Below are positions 24,846-34,600 of a DNA stretch of 64,000 bases, in pieces. The DNA comes from Phycisphaerales bacterium (GTDB lineage: Bacteria; Planctomycetota; Phycisphaerae; Phycisphaerales; UBA1924). The position numbers and the translations under genes are program-made. A model generated the notes under the pieces. The model was not told the DNA's origin, did not search any database, and worked only from the letters and a program-made list of their open reading frames with translations. Each line of letters starts with the position of its first letter. Within the stretch, counting starts at the first letter, position 1. The stretch covers positions 620,001-684,000 of the forward strand of contig JAJDDK010000006.1 in the NCBI GenBank assembly GCA_029260345.1. Reading direction: 5' to 3'.

Positions 24846-27286
24846 GACGATGTCCTTACAAGTTCCGGAGTATCGATGGCGACAGCGGACGCAGACGAAG
24901 CAACGGTTTCAAGGCGGGCGGCGTGTTCGCTCTTAAGGCGATCACGTTTGCGTCGCAGAAGCCACGGCTTGACGTAAAAAGCCCACGGAGTCCCGAGGCA
25001 CACCAGCACGCCGCCCAGCGCAATGATGTGAATGCCCGGATTATTTCCAACGCCAAGAATCGTGAATGAAGCGCGCGGGCGATCCTGCTGGCCCGCCGCT
25101 GCAAGCGCTGCGGTCTCGCGCCAGCCCTCTGCATCCCATCCGGCCTGGCTGAACTTGTACCGATTCGGCGCGATCACATTGACGATTGTCGCCAGAAGAT
25201 TGGCGACGGCTGGCCGCTCATCATCCCAACGATACGGCACGCGATGAATCAGCGGTCGATTCAGGCGCGTGACCTGTGTGTATGAATCCTGGCGCACACC
25301 ATCATGAACGCGCACTTTCGACATGTAATCGCGCGGGATGTCGCTGTGCGGGTAAGGAACCATTTCAAAGTCGACGAGCTGCATCGTCATGCCCGGCAGC
25401 GGGCGCGGCGCCCGGCTGAATGCAAGCTGCAACGATCGGCCATCGGGCAGCTCAATTGTGCGATCCGTGCCCATCGCGACATTCATAAAGCGGCTGAACG
25501 GGAGCCACACCGTCTCGCGCCAGCCGGACGAGTCTGAGAGCTCAATCTGCACCGCCGCACGATCGTGCGTTCCAACAAAATCTTTTTGTCGATCGACCGC
25601 CGGGACGACAATCGGACGCTCCACACGCTCCGCATGCGCCCACGTTTCCGCCATTCGCAACGACACCATCGGCGCCAGCGGCACGGTCGCGCCTGGTTCA
25701 AGTTTCTTGAATCGCTCCACGGAGCCGCCCGGCAGACGCACCAGCGCCTCTCCCGGGCGCACAAAGACCTGCATCATGTTCGCGTCGATCAGCCCGATCT
25801 GAAGCGATGGATCCGCTGGCGTGCGATTGGGCCGACCATCATCTCGCGTTCCGTGAATGTCCTGGTTGAGTTCGGGGTAGCGATGAAACACCCACCGTTC
25901 GAACGTTTCACCATCCGAACCGGTCACATCGAGAATGGCGACGGAACTGGTGGCGCCTTCATACCCCGGCGTAATGATCGGAAACGGCGGCGTTGGATGG
26001 ATTGAACGAACTCTGATGGAATAGTCGCCGCTCTGGACGACGGCGCCGGGCGCAACCGGTGTCGCGGAAAAGCCTCCGTTTCCATCGGGTGTCGCCAGCG
26101 CAAATAATGTCTCCTCTGGCAATTCAACATCGAGCCATGCCCACCGACGATCATCTTGCGGCACATGCTCAACATTCAGCGCGCCGCCGATGTCGATCGC
26201 GCGATCCACAGGGCTTGAGGACGGCAAATGCAATTCCGCCACCACGCGTGGCTCGGAAACGCCATCATCATCCGGAATGGAACTGATGATTTCAAGATCA
26301 ACCAGCGGCGCAGCGCGAACATTATCGGGAGCCGTCAATTGCGGCGTCCATCCATCGTGCATCTCGACATAACTGCCGAACCCGATGATTCGAAGATCAA
26401 GCGGATCATCGCCATTGACCGGCGGAATATCTGGTAAATCAAGGTCAAAGGCTCGGGCGCCAATGTCCGCGCCGTACTCGTTGTAGCGCGGCAGCCCTTG
26501 AATCGGCATCGCTGACCAGCCGCGATCATCGAGCTTGGCCCACAGCGCGGGCTTCGTGCGATCCATGAACTGCGCCACCGCCGGGCCGGGCGTGTTCGGC
26601 GTCGATGACGCAAGAAGTAGGACGTCCCCTTCTTCCTTCAGGTTTTGATAATGAATTGAACCGAGTGTGAGAATGATGATGCCGGTGTGAACCGTCAGCA
26701 CGCCAAGATTGACAAATTTAAACTCAATGCGGCGCACCGTCGCTGTGATCATGTTGGCCACGAACAGGAAAAGCACGAGGCGCAGCGGCCACCACGCGTA
26801 GAACTCCCCTTCCGTCATCTCGAATGCCGGCAACCGTCGCAACGTCGTTGCCTTGTACGATTCGACAAATGCTGGGAAGAGCTGAATGCCGCGCCCGGAG
26901 ATCGGATCGTGTCGCAATGCAGGCCAAATGAATTCAAGCCATAACGCGATGGCGCCGGCCCCGACGACAAGAATCACACCAAACGTTGCGGCAAATCGAA
27001 CCGATCGGCGAGAGCCGAGAAGCCCGCGCCGCACGAGCAACAGCGCCACACCGAGAAACGCGGCCTTGGTCGCCAAAAGTGTCCCGACGATGATGAGCCA
27101 CGTTGGAATCTGCGCAAGTAGTCCTATGGGAATGCTCGCCAGCACCCCGTACAGAAGAACAAATGAAAGCAGCACGACCGCAAGTGAGATTGAACTGAAC
27201 GCGCGCAACAATGCCTTTGCGGGCCATGCCCATGGCGGGAAGAACTCGTCATCCCACCGCTTGCTGCGTTGCCACTTGGCGCTCAT
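24842..27286 (-). CDS. resB: Cytochrome c biogenesis protein ResB/Ccs1-like
   Basis: An 814-residue partner of CcsA. Three or four membrane helices lie in the first 190 residues (SISLAVVLLSFVLLYGVLAS is the usual first ResB helix), followed by a large extracytoplasmic domain (about 220-755). A last helix near 765-785 (GIHIIALGGVLVCLGTPWAF) leads to a short basic tail (KPWLLRRKRDRLKSE). The FVNLGVLTVHTGIIILTLGS segment with its histidine is conserved in ResB. It is longer than Bacillus ResB (about 540), the difference being in the extracytoplasmic part. The start at 27286 gives MSAKWQRSKRW. It overlaps ccsA by four bases. Confidence 0.88.
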   Translation of the reverse strand: MSAKWQRSKRWDDEFFPPWAWPAKALLRAFSSISLAVVLLSFVLLYGVLASIPIGLLAQIPTWLIIVGTLLATKAAFLGVALLLVRRGLLGSRRSVRFAATFGVILVVGAGAIALWLEFIWPALRHDPISGRGIQLFPAFVESYKATTLRRLPAFEMTEGEFYAWWPLRLVLFLFVANMITATVRRIEFKFVNLGVLTVHTGIIILTLGSIHYQNLKEEGDVLLLASSTPNTPGPAVAQFMDRTKPALWAKLDDRGWSAMPIQGLPRYNEYGADIGARAFDLDLPDIPPVNGDDPLDLRIIGFGSYVEMHDGWTPQLTAPDNVRAAPLVDLEIISSIPDDDGVSEPRVVAELHLPSSSPVDRAIDIGGALNVEHVPQDDRRWAWLDVELPEETLFALATPDGNGGFSATPVAPGAVVQSGDYSIRVRSIHPTPPFPIITPGYEGATSSVAILDVTGSDGETFERWVFHRYPELNQDIHGTRDDGRPNRTPADPSLQIGLIDANMMQVFVRPGEALVRLPGGSVERFKKLEPGATVPLAPMVSLRMAETWAHAERVERPIVVPAVDRQKDFVGTHDRAAVQIELSDSSGWRETVWLPFSRFMNVAMGTDRTIELPDGRSLQLAFSRAPRPLPGMTMQLVDFEMVPYPHSDIPRDYMSKVRVHDGVRQDSYTQVTRLNRPLIHRVPYRWDDERPAVANLLATIVNVIAPNRYKFSQAGWDAEGWRETAALAAAGQQDRPRASFTILGVGNNPGIHIIALGGVLVCLGTPWAFYVKPWLLRRKRDRLKSEHAARLETVASSASAVAIDTPELVRTSS

Positions 27287-27329
27287 GAGTGCTGGGGCTG
27301 TCCGGTCGAGAAAGTGCGTCGGCCCGACG

Positions 27330-28646
27330 TCAATGACGGCCTTGCGTTGCTGTCAGACGAGAGCCGCTCTCGTCTCTCAAGAGTTTAGGTGCTTCATCGC
27401 TCTCAAGCGCGGCTTCCAGGGGATCGCTGTCCCATTTTTCCGCCATGGGAATCGCCACCAATCCCGCCGTCGCCCCGAGCGACAATCGAAAGTCGTCCGG
27501 CGGAAGCCCCAGCGCTGCGGCGCCGTTGGTCGTGGCCATGCCCAAGAGCATCGTGGGGTCAGCGCCATCGCGCCGCCACAGGAATCGCATTTCATCAAGC
27601 ACGCTCAGGCGATCAGATTCGGCGGGCGGCAGGCCCACGACCGAATCAGTCCCAAGTGCGACTGGGATGCCGCTTGCAACCATGTCGCGATACCGATGAG
27701 GACCAAAATCCCGCTCGTGACCGAAATAGGCGCTGGCGCGCGGGCAATACGCCAAGGACGCGCCGGTCGCTCGAAGCCGCTGCAAATCGTCATCTGAACA
27801 GTCATTCACATGCGCGACCAGCCACGGCGCGCCTTGAAGGATCCGCTCGCAATGCGCGACTGACGTCGGCGCCTGCCCGAAGTCACCGGCCGCCTCATTG
27901 GTCCAAAGTCCCAGCGATTCAAGAAATGAACGGATTGGGCCTTCACGGCGCACGATCAAATCAGATTCCGCGATGGACTCCCCCAGATGTGTGCAAAGCG
28001 CCAGCCCTTGTTCGCGGTTCAGTGAATTGGCCCGCTCATACAAGCGAATTCCTGCGGAATACGGCGCATGAGGCTGAACGCCAAAGCGCACGCCATTCAC
28101 ATCGAGATCGACCGACGGGAGCATGTCGTCGAGTCGTGAGACAGCTTCCGTTGCCTCACCCAGACCAAACACTTCGAAAAACGAAATACCCTTCAAGGGC
28201 GAGTTTCGAAGCTCATCGATCGGAATCACCGACCACGCGCCGGCAATGTCACCAATGGCCACCACCCCGCCTTGAAGGCTTCGCTCCACACCCAGCCGAA
28301 CGCTCTCACGAATCGCAGTTTCCGTTTGCGGCCTTCGCTGCCGAATATCAGCAAGCCAATGCGCAAATTCCGCACCCCGACCAAACGGACGTGGACCGAC
28401 CGACGTCAAATCAAGATGCGCGTGTGCGTTGACAAAGCCGGGCGTGATTAGGCAACCGGGCAATTCGCACACCGTGGCCCGATTCGCTTCGTCGTGATCG
28501 CCGACTCGTTTCGGGTCGCCTGCCGCGATGATGTCAACGCTCGGCCACGGGTCGTTCCACCGCGCGAGGATTGCGCCCGGCGCCGCGAGAACGCCGCGCT
28601 CATCTGCAATCGCATCCGCAAGAAAAAGGGTGATCGATCCATTCAT
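27330..28646 (-). CDS. Amidohydrolase-superfamily deaminase/hydrolase
   Basis: A 438-residue metal-dependent hydrolase with the TIM-barrel amidohydrolase pattern. The first metal site is NAHAHLDL (H75, H77), followed by QPHAPYSAG, LCTHLGES with a metal histidine and the catalytic glutamate region, VAHCERIL, and the conserved aspartate in ALGTDSV. The C-terminal LGMATTNGAAALGLPPDDF closes the composite beta domain. This order matches the cytosine/adenosine/SAH deaminase group, including aminodeoxyfutalosine deaminase of the alternative menaquinone route. No mqn gene is nearby, so the substrate is open. The start at 28646 gives MNGSITLFLADA. It is divergent from the OmpA-like gene. Confidence 0.8.
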   Translation of the reverse strand: MNGSITLFLADAIADERGVLAAPGAILARWNDPWPSVDIIAAGDPKRVGDHDEANRATVCELPGCLITPGFVNAHAHLDLTSVGPRPFGRGAEFAHWLADIRQRRPQTETAIRESVRLGVERSLQGGVVAIGDIAGAWSVIPIDELRNSPLKGISFFEVFGLGEATEAVSRLDDMLPSVDLDVNGVRFGVQPHAPYSAGIRLYERANSLNREQGLALCTHLGESIAESDLIVRREGPIRSFLESLGLWTNEAAGDFGQAPTSVAHCERILQGAPWLVAHVNDCSDDDLQRLRATGASLAYCPRASAYFGHERDFGPHRYRDMVASGIPVALGTDSVVGLPPAESDRLSVLDEMRFLWRRDGADPTMLLGMATTNGAAALGLPPDDFRLSLGATAGLVAIPMAEKWDSDPLEAALESDEAPKLLRDESGSRLTATQGRH

Positions 28647-28764
28647 GACAGAATCGGCGCGTGTCCGAATGAGGAGTGAGGCCCGTGCGCGCCGCCGGAC
28701 GCGGTAGGGTATGCTCTCGGCGCGCGGCGGGAGACGCCGCACTGGATACGTCGATCCAAGGATG

Positions 28765-28770
28765 AAGGAG
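28765..28770 (+). promoter_or_regulatory. Ribosome binding site for the second OmpA-like lipoprotein
   Basis: AAGGAG lies six bases before the ATG at 28777 and decides in favour of that start over the in-frame ATG at 28762, which would itself contain the site. Confidence 0.7.
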
Positions 28771-28776
28771 CATCAA

Positions 28777-29628
28777 ATGGCCGGTCGAATGATCATGCTG
28801 GCTGCGGCGACCACGATCGCTGCTGGCCTCGGCGGTTGCGTCAATCAGCAGGCGTACGACAACCTGTACCAGACGAACCGTTCACTTGAAGAACGTAATG
28901 TCATGTTGCAGCAAGAGTTAGACGCAGAGCAAACGGCCGCTGGCCTACTGCGCGACCGCGTTCTGACGGCTGACCAGGCCCTTGCTGAGGCAAAAAATCG
29001 CAACACCGACCTGCAGAGCCAGCTCCTCCGCCTTCGCGAGGGCTACCGGCAGCTCGAAGGCCGACTGAACAACATCGCGGTGACACCGCTCGATCCGGTC
29101 ACGGACGAAGCCCTCCGCAAGCTTGCCGCGGCGAATCCCGGCCTGATGCGCTATGACGCCAGCCAGGGCATGATCCAGCTCACGAGCGATCTCACCTTCG
29201 CGCTGGGCTCCGCGGATGTCACCACCGACGCTCAACAGGCGCTGTCTCGCGTTGCTCAGGTGCTCTCCAGCGATGAAGCGGCGCAATATGACGCTCGAAT
29301 CGTCGGCCACACGGACAATGTCCCGATCGGCCGTCCCGAGACGCGTCGTCAGCACCCAACGAACGTTCACCTTTCCGTGCACCGCGCCATCGCCGTTCGC
29401 GATGTGCTGGCGAATTCCGGTGTGCCCGGCGCCCGCGTGCAGGTCGCCGGCTGGGGTGAGTTCCGTCCGGTCGTGTCGAATCCGTCCAGCGGCGGCGCGG
29501 CGGCGAATCGTCGCGTTGAGATCTTCCTCGTCCGCAGCACGGCCACCGGTGACATGCTCGCTCAGCCGAATGTGGTTGATCCGGGCGTCGGTTTCCAGGA
29601 AGCCAATGCTGACGAGCCGCTGAAGTAA
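28777..29628 (+). CDS. OmpA-family lipoprotein with coiled coil
   Basis: A 283-residue lipoprotein. The signal peptide ends at AAGLGGC with the acylated cysteine at residue 21. A long coiled coil (about 30-105, with leucine and glutamate repeats) follows. The OmpA-C domain (about 145-265) has LTFALGSADVTTDAQQALSR, VGHTDNVPIG and NRRVEIFLVRS. The architecture is that of cell-wall-binding OmpA lipoproteins and also resembles the MotB periplasmic part, but no motor helix is present. It is the first gene of a tight plus-strand run; the next start is 9 bases after its stop. Confidence 0.88.
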   Translation: MAGRMIMLAAATTIAAGLGGCVNQQAYDNLYQTNRSLEERNVMLQQELDAEQTAAGLLRDRVLTADQALAEAKNRNTDLQSQLLRLREGYRQLEGRLNNIAVTPLDPVTDEALRKLAAANPGLMRYDASQGMIQLTSDLTFALGSADVTTDAQQALSRVAQVLSSDEAAQYDARIVGHTDNVPIGRPETRRQHPTNVHLSVHRAIAVRDVLANSGVPGARVQVAGWGEFRPVVSNPSSGGAAANRRVEIFLVRSTATGDMLAQPNVVDPGVGFQEANADEPLK

Positions 29629-29637
29629 GCCGCGACC

Positions 29638-30168
29638 ATGTCCGGTTCATTGCAAGGCAAGCGCATCGTGGTCTTCGTAGGCGACATCTACGAAGATCTT
29701 GAGTTGCTGTACCCACGCTACCGCTTGATCGAGGAAGGCGCCGAAGTCGTCCTCGCCGGGCTGGACACCAAAGGCACGAACTACCGTGGCAAGCACGGAT
29801 ACCCGATCAAGTCCGATGCCTGCGTGCGCGACATCGACACCGATCAGTTCGACGCGCTCGTCGTCCCCGGCGGCTTCATGCCCGACCAGTTGCGCCGCGA
29901 CGATGATGTGAAGCGAATCACTAGCGCCATGCACGCCGCGGGCAAACCAGTCGCGCACATCTGCCACGGCGGATGGATTCCGATCAGTGCCGGCATCGTG
30001 AAGGGTTTTACGGTGACCAGCACGCCCGGCATTCGGGATGACCTCGTCAACGCCGGCGCCACATGGGTCGATCAGGAAGTCGTGGTGGATCGCAACCAGA
30101 TCACGTCGCGCCGCCCGGATGACCTCCCCGCTTTCTGCCGAGCCCTCATTCAGATGATGGTCACCTGA
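29638..30168 (+). CDS. DJ-1/PfpI family protein (glutamine-amidotransferase-like fold)
   Basis: A 176-residue single-domain protein. The catalytic-type cysteine is C109 in HICHGGW, followed by H110, and the partner glutamate is E19 in DIYEDLELLYP. The ALVVPGGFMPDQLRRD segment matches the PfpI subgroup, whose members act as proteases, deglycases or glyoxalase-like enzymes. It lacks a signal peptide and should be cytoplasmic. The position 9 bases after an OmpA lipoprotein gene implies cotranscription, but no shared function is obvious. The precise activity cannot be told from sequence. Confidence 0.88.
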   Translation: MSGSLQGKRIVVFVGDIYEDLELLYPRYRLIEEGAEVVLAGLDTKGTNYRGKHGYPIKSDACVRDIDTDQFDALVVPGGFMPDQLRRDDDVKRITSAMHAAGKPVAHICHGGWIPISAGIVKGFTVTSTPGIRDDLVNAGATWVDQEVVVDRNQITSRRPDDLPAFCRALIQMMVT

Positions 30169-30213
30169 TGCGGCTCTGGCGTCGATTTGGGCGCCCGGAT
30201 ACGCTTACGCTCG

Positions 30214-30708
30214 ATGAATTCTCTTTCGCGAATCATTCCGTTGTTGGTCTTCGGCGCCGTTGCCGTTCTGCTCTCCGGCTGCATTCATGCGCGAACCGAG
30301 CAGGACACACTTGGCGGCGTCGTCACGCTCGAAGCCTTTGAGTTCATCGAGCGGGCCGAACCAGTTGGCGTTGCGACCGCCGATGTCTTCGACCGCACCG
30401 ATTGGGCCGAGATCATGATCCTCGCGCCCAATGATCAGACCACAACGCTCGCGCGATTCACGAGCAACCCGCGCCTCGCGAAGAATTCGCCGCGCCAGCG
30501 CAACGAATGGCCGCGGGCCATGAGCGCGGTCGAGCGGGATTATTCCGAAAAGGGTCTCATCTCGGAAATGCTGCTTGAGCCGTTCGTCGCCGGGCTTGAT
30601 GTGATCCTGATCCCCTTCCGCACGAAGTCGCCGCAAATCGTTCCATACCAGCGATGGCGCGATGGTGAAGGGGTGATGGCAGAGCCACTGCTCGAGGAAG
30701 AACTATGA
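30214..30708 (+). CDS. Hypothetical lipoprotein
   Basis: A 164-residue protein with a lipoprotein signal peptide: basic start, hydrophobic LLVFGAVAVLL, then LSGC with the cysteine at residue 23. The mature part has no recognised domain. It contains VVTLEAFEFIERAEPVG and a C-terminal segment ILIPFRTKSPQIVPYQRW. The start at 30214 gives the cleanest signal peptide; the frame extends upstream to 30187. Its last four bases overlap the rhodanese gene start (ATGA), so the two are probably translated together. Function unknown. Confidence 0.65.
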   Translation: MNSLSRIIPLLVFGAVAVLLSGCIHARTEQDTLGGVVTLEAFEFIERAEPVGVATADVFDRTDWAEIMILAPNDQTTTLARFTSNPRLAKNSPRQRNEWPRAMSAVERDYSEKGLISEMLLEPFVAGLDVILIPFRTKSPQIVPYQRWRDGEGVMAEPLLEEEL

Positions 30709-31109
30709 GCGGCGCCGCTGCGAACATAGAGCTTGACGATCGCGGCTTGCCCGTCGGCGGTCGCCCATTCAAACCCGAATGGGAAACGACGCCGCGCGAG
30801 GTGAAAAGCAAACTCGACGCCGGCAGTGACTCGTTCGTTTTGATCGACTGCCGCCGACCTGAAGAGCACGAGCATTGCCGCATTGAGGCGCCGCACCAGC
30901 GGCTCGTGCCCATGCACGAAACATGGTCGCGGCTCAAAGAACTCTCACCGATCAAGGACAAAGAGGTTGTGGTTTATTGCCACACCGGTCGGCGCAGCCT
31001 CTGGGTCGCGGCGTTCCTGCGCCAAGCCGGATTCAAAGACGTGAAGTCCATGGCTGGCGGCATTGATGTGTGGTCGATTGACATCGATCAATCCGTGCCC
31101 AGGTATTGA
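30705..31109 (+). CDS. Rhodanese-like domain protein
   Basis: A 134-residue single rhodanese domain. The active-site loop is CHTGRRS with the sulfur-carrying cysteine at residue 92, preceded by KEVVVY. The N-terminal motif VLIDCRRPEEHEHCRI, with the aspartate-arginine pair, and the C-terminal GFKDVKSMAGGIDVW are typical. It is a cytoplasmic sulfurtransferase or sulfur carrier. The active-site loop is uninterrupted, so it should be competent. It is the last gene of the run that starts at 28777. Confidence 0.9.
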   Translation: MSGAAANIELDDRGLPVGGRPFKPEWETTPREVKSKLDAGSDSFVLIDCRRPEEHEHCRIEAPHQRLVPMHETWSRLKELSPIKDKEVVVYCHTGRRSLWVAAFLRQAGFKDVKSMAGGIDVWSIDIDQSVPRY

Positions 31110-31124
31110 TCCGAACCGCGACAG

Positions 31125-31162
31125 CGCATCCGAGCCCCGAGTGCGAGCGAGGGGTCACGGCT
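31125..31162 (+). repeat. Dispersed GC-rich repeat, copy 1
   Basis: The core GAGCCCCGAG followed by TGCGAGCGAGGGG is near-palindromic. This copy differs from copy 2 (31306-31344) at two positions over about 38 bases. It resembles intergenic repeats that I recall from planctomycete genomes; that recollection is not a database result. Confidence 0.7.
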
Positions 31163-31284
31163 GCGTGGTTCGCGCGAATGATGCCCGACTGAGTGACAAT
31201 TCGAGCGCGGCATTCCAGCGTGACGACCTCGCCAACACTTTCGCCACCGCGACCCCTTGATGGCGCGCGGGGCTCTGAAAAAAA

Positions 31285-31307
31285 GCCGCCCCGCGCCTGG
31301 ATGGGCG
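31285..31307 (+). repeat. 23-base repeat block, copy 1
   Basis: The block beginning GCCGCCCCGCGCC and ending GGATGGGCG is identical to 31531-31553. Both copies are preceded by at least six A residues and by GGGCTCTGA a little further upstream, so the duplicated unit is longer than the exact match. Confidence 0.75.
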
Positions 31308-31344
31308 CATCCGAGCCCCGAGCGCGAGCGAGGGGTCACGGTTG
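31306..31344 (+). repeat. Dispersed GC-rich repeat, copy 2
   Basis: Same unit as 31125-31162, including flanking CGCATCC on the left and TCACGG on the right. It directly abuts the first 23-base block. Confidence 0.7.
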
Positions 31345-31490
31345 CTCAGTCGCCGCCTTGGTTGTTGTCCTGACTCGCGACGATGCATACGAAAAAGCGA
31401 CGCGGTATCGCACCTGTGATTGCTGCTCTTGCACAGATTCGCTGAATCCTGTTCAGCCGAATATCAATGTTGGGACGAGCGCATTAGCAA

Positions 31491-31513
31491 CCCCTCGCTC
31501 GCGCTCAGGGCTC
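31491..31513 (-). repeat. Dispersed GC-rich repeat, inverted copy 3
   Basis: CCCCTCGCTCGCGCTCAGGG is the reverse complement of the repeat core with one difference. Its inverted orientation relative to copies 1 and 2 would let the region fold into long hairpins. Confidence 0.65.
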
Positions 31514-31524
31514 TGATATGAAAG

Positions 31525-31565
31525 AAAAAAGCCGCCCCGCGCCTGGATGGGCGTGACGGGACGGC
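31525..31565 (-). terminator. Rho-independent terminator for the pseudopilin operon
   Basis: On the minus strand, GCCGTCCCG (from 31565) pairs with CGGGGCGGC (ending 31531), with one G-U pair and an interior stem GCC/GGC. The stem is followed at once by six T residues (A-run 31525-31530). It lies about 95 bases beyond the last stop codon of the operon. The right-hand arm is the second copy of the 23-base repeat. Confidence 0.7.
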
Positions 31566-31628
31566 CTGGGTTGGCTTGATTGTGATCGTGCGCTCGAATC
31601 GTGGAGCGAAACTCGGGACCCCCTCACC

Positions 31629-31651
31629 CCGGCCCTCTCCCGGAGGGAGAG
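31629..31651. repeat. REP-like palindrome at the end of the operon
   Basis: CCCTCTCCC and GGGAGAGGG form a 9-bp perfect stem around GGA or a shorter loop, flanked by CTCACCCCGG on the left. It ends 9 bases from the last stop codon of the pseudopilin operon. Elements of this kind are known as dispersed extragenic palindromes in many bacteria. Confidence 0.6.
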
Positions 31652-31660
31652 GGAGCAGGA

Positions 31661-34600
31661 TCAATTCATCGGCAACTCTACTTGCAGCAGCACGCGCGGC
31701 CGGTCCGACGGGCGCTGCACGTTGGAGCGATCAAAGATCACGAGTACACGCCGCTCAAATGCGGGGAGCAAGCCCGGATTTTCGTCGGACACGTTTGACA
31801 GCCCGAGCGGGTTGCCGGGATTCATGAGTGAGACGATCTCTTGTTCGTTCGTCATGCCGTTGGGAATCGTGATCGCTTCGATGTCCTTCGGGTCGTACGC
31901 ACGAATGATGAACCACGCGGTGAAGATGTCACTGCGCGTCGAGACAATGTTGCTGATGGCGCGGAAGATCGCAAGACGTTCTTCGGGATCGTCCTGCGCT
32001 TCGAAACCGTTGGTGAGTCGGCGCAGGTCGAGCGGCGCCTGATCATTGATGGCGCTATTTGCGCCCAATTCAAGGAAAATCGGACTTGCCGCATCAACTT
32101 GTCCGTTAGCGCCCCACAACCCCATTATTGCCAGCTCGCCTTTGCTCACAAAGCCCAGCGATAACGCCGGAGTCATATCAGGAGAACTAAGCCCAGGCGC
32201 TCGCAGCCCGAGCAAACCCGTGAAAATTCCCAGTCTTGAACGAATGGACGTGCTGTCGTACCCCGGTAGCGATGTATTGAACACATCATTTGGTGTTGTG
32301 TTGAGTGAAATCCCAGGAACATCCGGGTCGCGGCGACGATAACGCTCCAGCCAGTCAACGCGCGTGTCACCGGCAGTTTGCGCCGTCAGCATTGACGCTG
32401 ACGGATTCCAGCCATTGATATTGGTCAATGGGAATCCGTTGAACGGATCACGCGGATCCACAAACGGCAGCAATTCAAGCACACGGCGCGGCGCCGTATT
32501 GACGTTGATCCGTCCACGCACCACGCCATCAGGAGTCGGAAGCGCTTCAAAGGCGTCAAACACACGAGTCGCCAGCGGCACGGCGAGCGCATCCGGCAGG
32601 AGCGTTCCGACCGGCGTCAATGACGCGTCTAGATCGCCGTTCACGCCGAGAATGAAGCGAGAAGGATCGAGAACACCGAGGTACGGATTGAGAACGCCGC
32701 TCATCGGGTCATACTGATAATGAGCATCCCATCCAAGTTGCTCCGAAATAGTGATCCACTGATTCTCGTTGGATTGGTCAGGCCCATAGTTCACACCGAC
32801 CGTGTGCGCATTCGCAATGCTCGGAATGCCTTGATCGGGGTGGATGTACATATGGCTGAAAGCACAAATCTGACCGAGTTCACTGGTCGCGAACAATGGA
32901 CCATTCGGGACGAACAATTCAAAGTTCGGAAGATTCAACGAACCCTTGTCGGTGGGTTCACCTGCGAGGAGTTCGACTTCCTCCAAATCGATGATCCCTT
33001 GGTAAATCTCAGATACGAGAAGTGGAGGATCACCATTCGGACCGACAACCCATGCGTGAGAAACGGTGTCATTGAGTTGCGTTTCATGAATATTGTCAAT
33101 GGGGCGTTCGACAACATAGGCGGGGAAGCCTGTTGCCGAGTTCGCCACCGGACGGCGCAAACTGGCTTGTGTTGCGACGCGCGCCGCAATTGACGGCTGA
33201 ATCCCCGTTCCAATGCCCGGCGGAGGGAGGAGTGAGGAAAAGTCGACGTCATCGTCGAGCGACGCCGGGAAAGGATCGCCGCTCAAGGACGAGAGTCGAT
33301 CGACGAGCACTTCGATCGTGCTGGCGCCGCCAGGCACGCTGCGAACGAGAAGCACGGGAAGCGATTCACCAGCGAACGCCCGGAACATGTCCGCTTCGTT
33401 GGCCACAAGCGCCGATCCAAGCGGGGCATCGAGGTATTCTCGAACATCGATCGGAGCGCCATTTCCGTTGGCCTCAAACTGAGCGAGGATTTCTGCTTTG
33501 GTTTCATCCCATTCAGCTTGCGCGTTACCGATCGGATTGATCGGTCCGCGGAAGTGATAAAAGACGACGCGCCGACCTGCAGGAATGATTGCGCCGCCGT
33601 CAATGGTTGCGGAAAAGTCAAAGTTCAGATCGTCCGTTCCGTTGTAAAGACGAACGGAGTACCCGGCCAAATCAAGAGGCTCGGACCACGGATTTCCAAG
33701 CTCGATCGCGAAGAAGGACCCGAGTTGATGATTCGGCAGCGCCGGCTCAATGCCTTCCACTGTTTCGACGTTGGCCTGCATATTGGCGTTGTCGTTTGCG
33801 TACACCGAGATTGACATCGCATGCACAAGGAAGGGCTGTCGATCAAGCCCGATCAGCGTGACGCCGCTGTCTTCGTTGCCGACAATATCGGGAGGAAGCG
33901 CCGCAAGATCCGGTGACGGCGGGAAGCTAATGAGATCCGACGTCACATCACCCTGCGGGAATCGAACGCCAAGGGCGATCGACCTCGTGTCGGCGACGGA
34001 GTCCCTTGCCGTAGGATTGTTCGAGAAAAAGAGATCGATGTCAGACTGATTGAAGAGTCGCACCAGCGTGGGTGATTCTGCGGTCGCCGTTGAAGTGTCC
34101 GGAGGAGTCTCTCCATCAATGGCGTCAGTGACATTCAGTGCCAGTGAAGCGGCGCGAAGCAATGCATACGAAGCGCCAGATGGGTCGGGACCCATCGTAT
34201 TTAGTCCTAATCCATACAGCGGCGCCACCGCCGATGCCGGCCCATTCACACCACCGCCGTAATGCAGGTCTGCATCGCGCGCCAGTTGGGCGTACGTCAT
34301 TGGGTCGATTTGATCCAGCGGGCTCATGAGCGCCTGGTTCGTCGCCAGCGGCGCCAGCGCCCAGACAAACGCTTCGAACGCGCGCTCGAGCGGTTCGCGA
34401 ACCCGATCCGGATCGATCGTGAAATCGGGCGTGACGAAGCGATTCAGGTCCACCTTGCGGGTGAGGTAGACGCGATCAAACGCATCCGCCGGATTCAGCA
34501 CGGGGACCGGTCCGATGGAGCCTTCGCCGCTGATCGTCGTCAGCAAGTGACGGATGTCCCTGCGGAGGCGCTCCAATTTGAGCTGGTTCGTATACAGCCC

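Larger units (their letters stand above)
31110..31660. other. Gene-free 550-base region rich in repeats and hairpins
   Basis: No convincing coding frame was found between the convergent rhodanese gene and the pseudopilin operon. The stretch holds three copies of a GC-rich near-palindromic repeat, two identical 23-base blocks each preceded by an A-run, a good minus-strand terminator and a CCCTCTCCC/GGGAGAGGG palindrome next to the operon's last stop codon. These are listed separately. Confidence 0.7.

Noticed and set aside
31193-31516. A 107-codon plus-strand frame in the repeat region.
   Set aside because: It consists largely of translated repeat units, has no ribosome site and no similarity to known proteins.
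31110-31660. CRISPR array in the repeat-rich gap.
   Set aside because: Repeats are few, unevenly spaced, partly inverted and not separated by spacers of uniform length; no cas gene is in the window.
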